DNA from: CAZMGV01 sp964621525 [NCBI: uncultured bacterium]
GTDB taxonomy: Bacteria > JAGRBM01
Direction of reading: 5' to 3'
DNA length: 49,090 nucleotides
Assembly: GCA_964621525.1 (NCBI GenBank)
Contig: CAZUMS010000029.1
Coordinates: 1-49,090, forward strand
Program-made: the position numbers and the translations under genes
Part shown: positions 20,529 to 28,241 of the stretch, piece after piece
Position numbering within the stretch: position 1 is the first letter of the stretch
Layout of the letters: each line of letters starts with the position of its first letter
Notes under the pieces: model-generated
Seen by the model: the letters and a program-made list of their open reading frames with translations, nothing else
What the model was told of the DNA's origin: nothing
Databases searched by the model: none

Positions 20529-21284
20529 ATTTCCGCCCAACTGATCCAGAACCTCCTCAACCTGGCCCGTTTCGACGACGAGATCGTCGGGCTTGAACGC
20601 ACCCTCAAGGACAGCCCGAAGAAGCTCGAAGATTTCGAAACCCAGATCCGCACCCATGGACAGGGGGCCGATACCCTTCGCCGCCGTAAGGACATGCTCC
20701 AGAAGAGCCGCGATCAGAAGGTGATGTTCCTGAAGCAGGAGCAGGACAACCTGAAGAAGATCGAAGCGAAGCAGCTCCAGATCAAGACCGAACGCGAGCA
20801 GCTGGCGGTCATGAAGGAGCTCGAAAACTCCAAACGCATGATCGAAACCGTCACGGACGAGATCAAGAAACTCGACGTGGATATCGGCATCCAGACTTCG
20901 GACCTCGAGAAGCTGGAAATAGCCATGAACGCGGCCCGCGAACAGCTCCAGCCGCAGATCGACGGAGTGAATCAGGCTGCCGCGCAGGCGAAGACTGAAC
21001 TGGACTCCAAGGTTGCCGAACGCACCAAGCTTGTCGAGAAGGTGGAACCGCGCTGGTACAAGATCTACGAGCGCACCCGCACCGTGAAAGGCCGGGGTAT
21101 CGTCCCGATCGATTATGCCCCCGGTTCGAAGAAAGCCCCCCGCTGCACCGGCTGCAACATGACTGTTCAGATGCAGCGGGTGAATCTGGTCATCAAGAAT
21201 CACGAACTTCAGACCTGCGACTACTGCGGGCGCATCCTCTACTGGAGCGCTCCGCCGGATGAAGACGCCCAGAAAGCCGGCTGA
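20529..21284 (+). CDS. Coiled-coil protein with C4 zinc ribbon (CT398-like), apparent ATT start
   Basis: About 251 residues. The frame is open from 20517, directly after two TAG codons, and holds no ATG, GTG or TTG before 20694. GAGG at 20520-20523 lies 5 bp before ATT at 20529, giving (M)SAQLIQNLLNLARFDDEIVG, which is how this family normally begins; starting at the ATG at 20694 would delete the first 55 residues of the coiled coil. A long coiled coil (to about 175) is followed by a zinc ribbon, CTGC ... CDYC, at about 205-240. CT398 of Chlamydia, of the same type, binds RpoN and secretion components; in most bacteria the role is unknown. The next gene begins 11 bp later. Confidence 0.8.
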   Translation: MSAQLIQNLLNLARFDDEIVGLERTLKDSPKKLEDFETQIRTHGQGADTLRRRKDMLQKSRDQKVMFLKQEQDNLKKIEAKQLQIKTEREQLAVMKELENSKRMIETVTDEIKKLDVDIGIQTSDLEKLEIAMNAAREQLQPQIDGVNQAAAQAKTELDSKVAERTKLVEKVEPRWYKIYERTRTVKGRGIVPIDYAPGSKKAPRCTGCNMTVQMQRVNLVIKNHELQTCDYCGRILYWSAPPDEDAQKAG

Positions 21285-21295
21285 GTCCTGTTCCC

Positions 21296-22267
21296 GTGCC
21301 ATCTGAAACCCCGAAAGCCGGGCTGATCGTCAACATGAACGCCCGGGGCAACCGCAAACGCCCCGGATTCGACTCCCGCGCCTCGAAGATCCTTAAGGAC
21401 CTGGTACTCGTCCGCACTACCCGCTCGGTGGATGAAATTGACGGCGTAATCCGCGAATTCGCCGATGCCGGCATCCGGCAGGTTGCGGTCTCCGGCGGCG
21501 ATGGCACCATTCATTACTTTTATCACCGCTGGTTCCGGGTGGCGGGCCGGGATTCACCGCCGCCTCCGCTGCTTGTCCTTGGCGACGGCGGCATGAACAT
21601 GCTGTTCAACGATGCCGGCATGACCGGCACTCCTGAGGAGATCCTCGGCCGCTGGGTTCACTATCTGCGGCTCGACCAGACTCCGGACTGCGTGCAGCGA
21701 TCCCTGATTGAAGTGACGCTGGGCGACCGGGATCCGGTCTGGTGTTTCACGTTTACGGATGGCTTTATCGCCAAGTTCGTCAAGAAATACCTCGAGACCG
21801 ACGGCGGACCCGTCGAAACCGTTACCATGATCAGCCGTTTCGTGGCCGATGCCGTCACCAATCCGGCGGGTTCCTACCGGAAATGGTACTGGCCGCTCGA
21901 GGCGGTCTACCATGTGGATGGCGAGACACTCTCGGGACAGACCTTCTGCGTTGCCTCGACGATCCAGAGGCTCATCCTCGGCTTCCAGCTGTTCGGTTTC
22001 CCTCCGGCTACCGGCCAGCATATGGGGTTCATGACCTACTGGACGAAGGACCTGTATAAAACGGCCGGTTCTCTGCCGCTGGTCATGTGGGGGCGGGGCC
22101 GGTTCCATTCATGGGACCGCGACGTGAAGCTTCGCCAGTTCGGCCCCCGGGAAGTGACCATTGAGAAATGCGGCCTGACTGTAATCGACGGAGAGCCCTA
22201 CGAGCAGGCAGAGCCGGTTACCTGCCATCTCAAGATCGGCCCGGCTGTCGACGTCGTGGTTCTCTGA
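21296..22267 (+). CDS. Diacylglycerol kinase catalytic-domain protein
   Basis: 323 residues from a GTG at 21296. The N-terminal half has the nucleotide-binding pattern of the DAGK/LCB5 family: GLIVNMNARGNRKRP (8-22) corresponding to the N-P-x-S/A-G region, the signature VSGGDGTIHY (65-74), and LVLGDGGMNMLFND at the position of the usual G-G-T-x-N. Family members phosphorylate diacylglycerol, sphingoid bases or undecaprenol-like lipids. The C-terminal half contains the conserved D-G-F and G-x-x-x-Y strands but is otherwise divergent. It is probably cotranscribed with the zinc-ribbon gene. Substrate unknown. Confidence 0.8.
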   Translation: MPSETPKAGLIVNMNARGNRKRPGFDSRASKILKDLVLVRTTRSVDEIDGVIREFADAGIRQVAVSGGDGTIHYFYHRWFRVAGRDSPPPPLLVLGDGGMNMLFNDAGMTGTPEEILGRWVHYLRLDQTPDCVQRSLIEVTLGDRDPVWCFTFTDGFIAKFVKKYLETDGGPVETVTMISRFVADAVTNPAGSYRKWYWPLEAVYHVDGETLSGQTFCVASTIQRLILGFQLFGFPPATGQHMGFMTYWTKDLYKTAGSLPLVMWGRGRFHSWDRDVKLRQFGPREVTIEKCGLTVIDGEPYEQAEPVTCHLKIGPAVDVVVL

Positions 22268-22328
22268 ATTTCCTGTACCCCAAGTATATATGACACTTGT
22301 GGGACCGGTACGTTAGGTCTGAGCGGGA

Positions 22329-22790
22329 ATGCCCCCGCCGACCAGAACCAGCCGCATCGCGGTCTTCCTGTTCTCCCTAATCGCCTGCCTCCCCTTCCTT
22401 GTGACCGTCTGGAATCTCGACCGGGAACAACTGAACCGGGCGATCCTTGAAGGCCCGAATGCATCCCTGACAGGCAAAATCACGCTTTCCGCCCAGCGGG
22501 AGATCGATGGCGAGCGGGCAACCTTTGTCGAATATGAGTGGGATGACGGGAAACGTGCCTCGGCCCGTATCGTGACCCCACACGGTCCCCGTCCGGAACC
22601 GGGTGCACCGGTCGAATTGCTTATGCTGCCTGCTGACCGGTCCTATGCGATTCCTGCTTCCATCCATCTGGAGAAGGGTCGCCCGCTGAAGCTAAAAGCC
22701 CTTGCCGTGATTTTCGCCCTGCCACCGCTCGGCCTGTGGATGCTGCTTGCCTGGGCGATCCTCTCCGAGCGTTCGAGAAAATCGGCCTGA
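22329..22790 (+). CDS. DUF3592-like small membrane protein
   Basis: 153 residues. Two transmembrane helices (about 9-28 and 123-145) flank an extracytoplasmic beta-rich domain with the pattern T-G-K-I ... F-V-E-Y-E-W-D-D-G ... G-A-P-V-E-L-L-M-L-P, as in DUF3592 proteins. No enzymatic motif is visible and the function is unknown. It starts 61 bp after the DAG-kinase-like gene; the gap holds an imperfect hairpin (CCCAAGT...ACTTGTGGG). Start at the ATG of MPPPTRTSR. Confidence 0.6.
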   Translation: MPPPTRTSRIAVFLFSLIACLPFLVTVWNLDREQLNRAILEGPNASLTGKITLSAQREIDGERATFVEYEWDDGKRASARIVTPHGPRPEPGAPVELLMLPADRSYAIPASIHLEKGRPLKLKALAVIFALPPLGLWMLLAWAILSERSRKSA

Positions 22791-22832
22791 CCCCATTGCC
22801 GCCGCCGGTCTTTAGCTACTAAACCATCTTCG

Positions 22833-22852
22833 GATTGACTCGCGAGTCAATC
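22833..22852. promoter_or_regulatory. Perfect 20-bp palindrome, probable operator
   Basis: GATTGACTCGCGAGTCAATC is its own reverse complement over all 20 bases. It is 18 bp upstream of the start of the dioxygenase-like gene and just after a weak promoter-like sequence (TACTAA, 22817-22822). Length and symmetry suit a dimeric repressor of the TetR type. No regulator gene lies adjacent. Confidence 0.7.
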
Positions 22853-22857
22853 TTCCC

Positions 22858-22863
22858 GGAGGA
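22858..22863 (+). promoter_or_regulatory. Shine-Dalgarno that fixes the dioxygenase start
   Basis: GGAGGA lies 7 bp before the ATG at 22871. This favours 22871 over the upstream in-frame TTG at 22835, which lies inside the palindrome. Confidence 0.8.
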
Positions 22864-22870
22864 TCCCCGC

Positions 22871-23971
22871 ATGCGCTCATGGCTGCAGCTTCAGAAGGGC
22901 CGGACCCCGAAACAGGCGCACGTCAACCTGCCCGAAGGACTCAAGGACGACGAACTGGGCCGCCAGGGTTTTTTCGGCAAGGTTGCCCAGCTTTACCGGC
23001 GCAACGACCCGACGGCATGGACCCGTATCGATGGTCCGCTCCGGCTATGGGACATCAATGCGAACAAGATCGCCCCGAAGGATCAGGCAGATGCCGCAGG
23101 GCAACCCACGCTCTGCTTTTACAACGACGACGTGAGGGTCAGCGTCAGCCGCCGTTCTGCACCAATGCCCTGGTGCTTCCGGAACGCTGACGGCGACGAG
23201 CTGCACTTCATCCACAGGGGTTCGGGTGTTTTTGAAACCGAATTCGGCCCCATCGAATACGGTCCGGCCGACTATGTGCTGATCCCCAAGGCCGTCACCT
23301 ACCGGATGGTCCCGGCGACGACGGACAATTTCTCGCTGATCCTCGAAACAACGGCCGAAATGGACTTCCCCGATTTCGGATCGCTCGGCCGCCATGCGCC
23401 TTTCGATCCGACGGTCATCCGGATCCCCGAACCCAGGGTTTACCCTTCCGAGGGTCAGAAGGAATGGGAAGTCCGGATCAAGCAGAGCGGGACTTATACG
23501 TCGGTCTATTACCCGTATCACCCGTTCGACGTCGAAGGCTGGAAAGGCGATCTTTTCCCCTTTGCCATGCACCTGCATGACTTCCGGACTGTGATGAGCG
23601 ACCGCCTGCACCTGCCCCCCACAATGCACTGCAATTTCCAGGCGAAAGGCGTTTACGTGATCAATTTCCTGCCCCGTCCTCTGGAGCGCGAGCCGGGTGT
23701 AGAACGTCTGCCCTGGTACCACCGGAACGCCGATTACGACGAAATCGTCTTCAATCACGGCGGAGATGTTTTCGGCGCTCCGATCCCCAAAGGCCGGATG
23801 ACTTTCTCGCCCCAGGGGATCCACCACGGCATCAGCGAAGCCTTCAGGGAGATGACCCGTAAAGCGTGGAAACCGGACCAGCGGATCGGCTGGGAACTCG
23901 TGGCCATCGACTGCGAACGGCCGCTCAGGATCACTCCGGAAGCAGCTGAATTCCAGAAAAAGGGAATGTGA
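22871..23971 (+). CDS. Homogentisate 1,2-dioxygenase-like cupin (ring-cleaving dioxygenase)
   Basis: About 366 residues. Homogentisate dioxygenases are Fe(II) ring-cleaving enzymes of about 430 residues; this one is shorter. Similar segments are PMPWCFRNADGDELHFIHRG, ETEFGPIEYGPADYVLIPKA, HPFDVEGWKGDLFPF and PWYHRNADYDE. In human HGD the iron ligands are H335, E341 and H371: here the matching positions are H284, D290/E291 and H318/H319 in SPQGIHHG. The spacing of the acidic ligand is shifted by one residue, so the substrate may not be homogentisate. The stop overlaps the crotonase start (ATGTGATG), so the genes are coupled. The palindrome upstream suggests repressor control. Confidence 0.75.
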   Translation: MRSWLQLQKGRTPKQAHVNLPEGLKDDELGRQGFFGKVAQLYRRNDPTAWTRIDGPLRLWDINANKIAPKDQADAAGQPTLCFYNDDVRVSVSRRSAPMPWCFRNADGDELHFIHRGSGVFETEFGPIEYGPADYVLIPKAVTYRMVPATTDNFSLILETTAEMDFPDFGSLGRHAPFDPTVIRIPEPRVYPSEGQKEWEVRIKQSGTYTSVYYPYHPFDVEGWKGDLFPFAMHLHDFRTVMSDRLHLPPTMHCNFQAKGVYVINFLPRPLEREPGVERLPWYHRNADYDEIVFNHGGDVFGAPIPKGRMTFSPQGIHHGISEAFREMTRKAWKPDQRIGWELVAIDCERPLRITPEAAEFQKKGM

Positions 23972-24783
23972 TGAAATACGTCCTGATCGAAAAGCCCAAG
24001 CCTCATGTGGCCGTGCTGACACTGAACCGGCCTGAACGGTACAACGCGCTTTCCTTCGAGGTTCTCCAGGAAATCCATGCAGCTCTCGACGAGATCGGCA
24101 GGGATCTCAAGACCCGGGTCCTGATCATTACCGGAGCAGGCAAGGGGTTCTGCGCTGGGGCCGACCTCAAGGAAGGGCTCGGCAACGGACAGAAGTGGTC
24201 CAGCGAGCTGGGCCCGGTCCAGGACCGCTACCAGATGCAGATGGCCTTCGGCAGCCTGCCGGTGAAGATCCGGCAGATTCCGCAGCCCGTCATCTGTGCG
24301 GTCAATGGCCCGGCGGCAGGCGGAGGTTTCGCCATCGCGCTGGCCTCCGATATCCGGATATGCACGACCACGGCCAAGTTCAACGCCGCCTTTATCCGCA
24401 TCGGGATCGGCGCCGCCGACATGGCGGTGAGCTACTTCCTCCCGAAAGCCGTCGGACCGGCGCTTGCCTCCGAGCTTATGTATACGGGCCGGTTTGTGGA
24501 ATCCGACGAAGCGCTCCGGTGCGGTCTCGTCAGCCGGGTGCTTTCACCGGAAAAGCTCATGGATACCGCCTTCGAACTGGCCGGAGACATGGTGAAGCAT
24601 GCCAGCCCGTTCGGTCTCCGGATCACTAAAGAAGCGATCAATCTGGTGCAGGGCGGCCTTTCGCTGGATGAAGCCGTCCACCTCGAGAACCGCAACCAGG
24701 TGATTGCGCTCCAGACGCAGGATTTCATGCAGGCGACCGCCGCCTGGCTCCAGAAAAAGACGCCCGAGTTCAAAGACCGCTGA
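23971..24783 (+). CDS. Crotonase-family protein (enoyl-CoA hydratase/isomerase) lacking both hydratase glutamates
   Basis: 270 residues from the ATG overlapping the previous stop by one base. The crotonase fold is clear: LNRPERYNALSFEV, the oxyanion segment GAGKGFCAGADLKEG (about 50-64) and NGPAAGGGFAIALASDIRI (about 112-130). In true hydratases one catalytic Glu follows GGG-x and the second lies in a P-E-x-x-x-G segment. Here they are replaced (GGGFAIA; AFIRIGIG). The GAAD aspartate, used by dienoyl-CoA isomerases, is kept. Isomerase, C-C hydrolase or another crotonase reaction is therefore more likely than hydration. It lies between the dioxygenase and the hydrolase and probably handles a CoA-bound intermediate. 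Confidence 0.85.
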   Translation: MKYVLIEKPKPHVAVLTLNRPERYNALSFEVLQEIHAALDEIGRDLKTRVLIITGAGKGFCAGADLKEGLGNGQKWSSELGPVQDRYQMQMAFGSLPVKIRQIPQPVICAVNGPAAGGGFAIALASDIRICTTTAKFNAAFIRIGIGAADMAVSYFLPKAVGPALASELMYTGRFVESDEALRCGLVSRVLSPEKLMDTAFELAGDMVKHASPFGLRITKEAINLVQGGLSLDEAVHLENRNQVIALQTQDFMQATAAWLQKKTPEFKDR

Positions 24784-24795
24784 AAGGGAAAAGCC

Positions 24796-26061
24796 ATGTC
24801 CGAAAAGTTCTATCTGCCGTCCGACTACCGTGAGATTGATGCCGACATCCGCCAGGAGGCCCTCCGTTACCATTCAATGGATGGCTACCCGCTCACCGGC
24901 ATCCTGTACCTGCCCCCGAAGAAGTCCCCGGACGTCGCCGTACTGGCGATGCACCCCCGCGGCGATTTCGCCCGTCACTATCTGGCGGCGGGGCTTCCGA
25001 AGAATGGCTACGCGTTCTTCGGCGCCAATACCCGCAATATTCACAACGATGCCGATGCGATTCACGAACGGCTCATGCTGGACGTCGGCGCAGCGGTGAA
25101 ACTGCTCAGGGACCGGGGTTTCAAGAAGATCATTCTCGCCGGAAACTCCGGTGGCGGCTCCCTCATGGCGCTCTATATTCATCAGTCGTCAAAGAAGCCG
25201 GCGGACCGCTATGACTCCGCGCCCTCCGGCGACAAGATCCCGTTACGTGAAACTGAACTTCCGGTTGCAGACGGTTTCATCATCATCGCCGCCCATCCGG
25301 GCGAAGGCCGGTTCCTTCTCGAGCGGCTGGACCCCTCCGTCGTGGATGAAAGCAATCCGACAGCCGTAAATCCCCGCCTCGACATGTACGACCCCCGGAA
25401 CGGCTACCGGCCCATGTCCCAGGGGCCTTCCAAATACTCAAAGGACTTCCTCGCAGAGTTCCGGGCCGCCCAGCGGGCCCGGTGCGAGCGGATCGACCGC
25501 CAATGCCTCGAGTGGTCCGAGGAATCTTTCTATTACCGCGCCAAGATGAAGGACCCCAATGCCTCTCCGGCGGAAAAGCTCCGTGCCTCGCGGCACGGGC
25601 TCCAGCGGCGTTATATCGTCATTTACCGGACTCTCGCAGATCCGAGGTACCTCGATCCCGCTCTGGATCCCTCGCGCCGCCCACTCGGCAGTATCTTCGC
25701 CTACGGCGGGCGCGACCCGGTTGCCGCGAACTACGGCGAGGGGCTTGCCCGCTCGATGAGCGCCCGTGGCTGGCTCTCAACCTGGTCGGGACTCTCGTCA
25801 CGGGCCGAACTCGAGAAGACCGCTCCAGGAGTCTCGGTCCCTGCGCTGATGATCTACGCCGATGCCGATACGGAAATCTACGAACCCGAATCGCGGGAGA
25901 TATTCAGGCAGCTCGGCTCGAAGGACAAGACCTTCGTCACCCTGGACTGGGCTGATCATTATCTATTCCCGGTCGGAGATGGACTCAAGATGAAACACCC
26001 GCGTGAGCGGCTGTTCGACGAGATGATCATCCCATGGCTGAAGCAGCGGTGGGCGGTATAG
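24796..26061 (+). CDS. Alpha/beta hydrolase
   Basis: 421 residues. The core has the nucleophile elbow AGNSGGGSL (about 115-123, serine in G-N-S-G-G), the acid in IYADADTEIYEP (about 352-363), and the histidine in DWADHYLFPVG (about 380-390). The N-terminal beta strands (YHSMDGYPLTGILYLPP) and the HPRGDF oxyanion-like segment fit an esterase or C-C hydrolase; a long insertion of about 130 residues may form the lid. AAAGGG lies 9 bp before the ATG. It closes the three-gene operon and, by position, may hydrolyse a ring-cleavage product or CoA thioester. Its stop is 3 bp from the stop of the next convergent gene. Confidence 0.85.
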   Translation: MSEKFYLPSDYREIDADIRQEALRYHSMDGYPLTGILYLPPKKSPDVAVLAMHPRGDFARHYLAAGLPKNGYAFFGANTRNIHNDADAIHERLMLDVGAAVKLLRDRGFKKIILAGNSGGGSLMALYIHQSSKKPADRYDSAPSGDKIPLRETELPVADGFIIIAAHPGEGRFLLERLDPSVVDESNPTAVNPRLDMYDPRNGYRPMSQGPSKYSKDFLAEFRAAQRARCERIDRQCLEWSEESFYYRAKMKDPNASPAEKLRASRHGLQRRYIVIYRTLADPRYLDPALDPSRRPLGSIFAYGGRDPVAANYGEGLARSMSARGWLSTWSGLSSRAELEKTAPGVSVPALMIYADADTEIYEPESREIFRQLGSKDKTFVTLDWADHYLFPVGDGLKMKHPRERLFDEMIIPWLKQRWAV

Positions 26062-26064
26062 TCC

Positions 26065-28131
26065 TCACTCGCTGATAATCTTCGAAGGTCCGGCTTCCAC
26101 CTGTTCCGGTGTCAGCAGCTTGACCGGCTTGAACTCGTCGAGCTGCTCCATGAGTTCTTTCGGGTCGCTCGTGGGTTTGCGGCAGGAGTTTCCCTGGCAG
26201 ACATACGCCGTCGGCCTTCCGCCCTCTCCAGCCTTGCCCTGAGCGAGCCGGAGCTGGCTTGAGGCCGGGTCCGAGACCACGACCTTGTTCGGCGCATAAA
26301 TGCCGTGGAGGACCTCCAGCAGCAGGGTCTTGTCAGGCGAATCAGAAGGCCCGGCTATCACCACTTCCTTGGCTTCGTCCGAGTAGAAATCATAAGCCGA
26401 CACAAGGCTCGCGAAGTAAGCGGGATATTTCATCGCCAGCGGGCCAAACAGCTCGAACATCCGCTCCGCCTGACGCTTGCGGTTTTCGTCCAGTGTCAGG
26501 TGATGGATCTTGAGCAGGTTCAGGGCACTGATGCCGTTCGGGTTTGGAACGGCCTCGTCTTCCGCCTGCTTTGTCCTGACCAGCACCGTCGGATCGGACC
26601 CGTCCGTATAAAAATAGCCCGCTTTCGTCGAATCCCAGAACCGTTCGTCCTGCTGGGCCTGAAGGTCCAGCGCCTGCGGATAGACAGAGCCGTCGCTTTC
26701 ACCGAGCTGGAGGAGTCCCTCGATCAGATAGGCATAGTCATCGAGAGTCCCGGCTATACCGGCCTCGCCGTCGCACCAGCGACGCATCAGCCGGTCAGGC
26801 TTCTGGAGGTGCTTCCGGATGAACGCCGCCGCCTTTCTGGCAGCATCCAGGTATTTCTGCTCACCCAGCACCTGATAGCCCCGGGCCATCGCCCCGATCA
26901 TGAGGCCGTTCCATGAGGTGAGAATTTTCTCGTCCCGGAGCGGGCGGATCCTCCGGGAACGGACTTCGTGCAGCTTCTTCAGTGCTGCCGCCAGATGACC
27001 CTGTCCCCGGGCCAGAAAGTCATTCGGGTCCTGGAGCATGAGGTGGTTCTTGCCTTCGAAATTACCCCGGCGGCTGACGTCGAAATACTCACGTACGTCT
27101 TCGTATTCGTCTCCAGTCAGAATGCTACGAAGTTCCTCGTCATCCCAGACATAGAACTTGCCTTCATGCCCTTCGGAATCGGCATCCTCCGCCGAATAAA
27201 AGCCGCCCTCGGGGTGGGTCATGTCACGGAGCACGTAATCCAGCGTCTCCCGGGCCACCTGGGCGAAGATCGGATTCCGGGTGTACTGAAAAAGCTCGAG
27301 ATAGAGCGAGACCAGGCCGGCATTGTCGTAAAGCATCTTTTCGAAATGGGGGATTTCCCACTTCTCGTCTACCGAGTAGCGGGCAAAGCCGCCTCCCACA
27401 TGGTCGTAGAGACCTCCTGCCGCCATTCGGAGGCCGGTATGGCCGACCATGGCGAGCACCCGGTCGTCACCAGTTCGGCGGGCGATTCGAAGCAGCAGAC
27501 GGAGTTGAGACGGCCGCGGGAATTTCGGAGCGCCGCCGAAGCCGCCCCATTCGGGGTCGAATGTCTGGGCGCTCTGGGCGACGGCCGCAGTGAATACCGT
27601 GTCGTCGATCTCTCCGGTCTGCCGCTGTCCCTCGCTCATCTGGGCCAGCATCCCGTAGATCTGTTTTGCGTTCTCCTCGATCTTTTCCCGCTCGAACTTC
27701 CAGACCCGGCTGATCTGGGAAAGGATGTTCAGAAACGATTCTCTCGGAAAATAGGTCCCGCCCCAGAACGGCTTGAGGTCCGGCGAGAGAAACACCGACA
27801 TGGGCCATCCACCCCGTCCGGTCATCGCCTGCACTGCGGACATGTAGATCTGGTCGAGATCCGGCCGCTCCTCCCGGTCGACCTTGATGGCGATAAAATC
27901 GTTGCGGAGAACCTCGGCTACCTGCTCGTTTTCAAACGACTCGTGCTCCATGACATGGCACCAGTGGCAGGTCGCGTAACCGATGCTGAGGAATATCGGC
28001 TTATTCTCGATGGACGCCCGGCTGATGGCTTCCTGCCCCCAGGGGTACCAGTCCACCGGATTGTGGGCATGCTGGCGGAGGTAAGGGCTCTTTTCGGCGG
28101 CGAGCCGGTTCGTGAATCTATGTTCGCTCAC
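26065..28131 (-). CDS. DUF255 thioredoxin-domain protein (YyaL/SPATA20-like)
   Basis: 688 residues, typical for the family. The N-terminal thioredoxin-like domain begins [21 protein letters not shown] (family hallmark, residues about 8-28) and contains the CHWC motif in [17 protein letters not shown] (about 50-66). The rest is an alpha/alpha toroid resembling sugar epimerases ([36 protein letters not shown]). Homologs are found from bacteria to man; the function is unknown, and a redox or glycan-binding role is only suggested. A CxxxxxC pair near the end (VCQGNSC) is also present. It is the last gene of a minus-strand run. Confidence 0.93.
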   Translation of the reverse strand: MSEHRFTNRLAAEKSPYLRQHAHNPVDWYPWGQEAISRASIENKPIFLSIGYATCHWCHVMEHESFENEQVAEVLRNDFIAIKVDREERPDLDQIYMSAVQAMTGRGGWPMSVFLSPDLKPFWGGTYFPRESFLNILSQISRVWKFEREKIEENAKQIYGMLAQMSEGQRQTGEIDDTVFTAAVAQSAQTFDPEWGGFGGAPKFPRPSQLRLLLRIARRTGDDRVLAMVGHTGLRMAAGGLYDHVGGGFARYSVDEKWEIPHFEKMLYDNAGLVSLYLELFQYTRNPIFAQVARETLDYVLRDMTHPEGGFYSAEDADSEGHEGKFYVWDDEELRSILTGDEYEDVREYFDVSRRGNFEGKNHLMLQDPNDFLARGQGHLAAALKKLHEVRSRRIRPLRDEKILTSWNGLMIGAMARGYQVLGEQKYLDAARKAAAFIRKHLQKPDRLMRRWCDGEAGIAGTLDDYAYLIEGLLQLGESDGSVYPQALDLQAQQDERFWDSTKAGYFYTDGSDPTVLVRTKQAEDEAVPNPNGISALNLLKIHHLTLDENRKRQAERMFELFGPLAMKYPAYFASLVSAYDFYSDEAKEVVIAGPSDSPDKTLLLEVLHGIYAPNKVVVSDPASSQLRLAQGKAGEGGRPTAYVCQGNSCRKPTSDPKELMEQLDEFKPVKLLTPEQVEAGPSKIISE

Positions 28132-28241
28132 GGAACATCCTTCTTTCGGTCCTCTCGGACGGAGATGGCACTGTTAGGCGTCTTTGGATAAAAGGTCACG
28201 GCCGGTCGTGCCTGCTGCCCTTGTGCGGGGTACAGATGCCG

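Noticed and set aside
20454-21302. Long minus-strand open frame (282 residues) opposite the zinc-ribbon gene
   Set aside because: It is an antisense shadow; the plus frame encodes a recognisable coiled coil and zinc ribbon.
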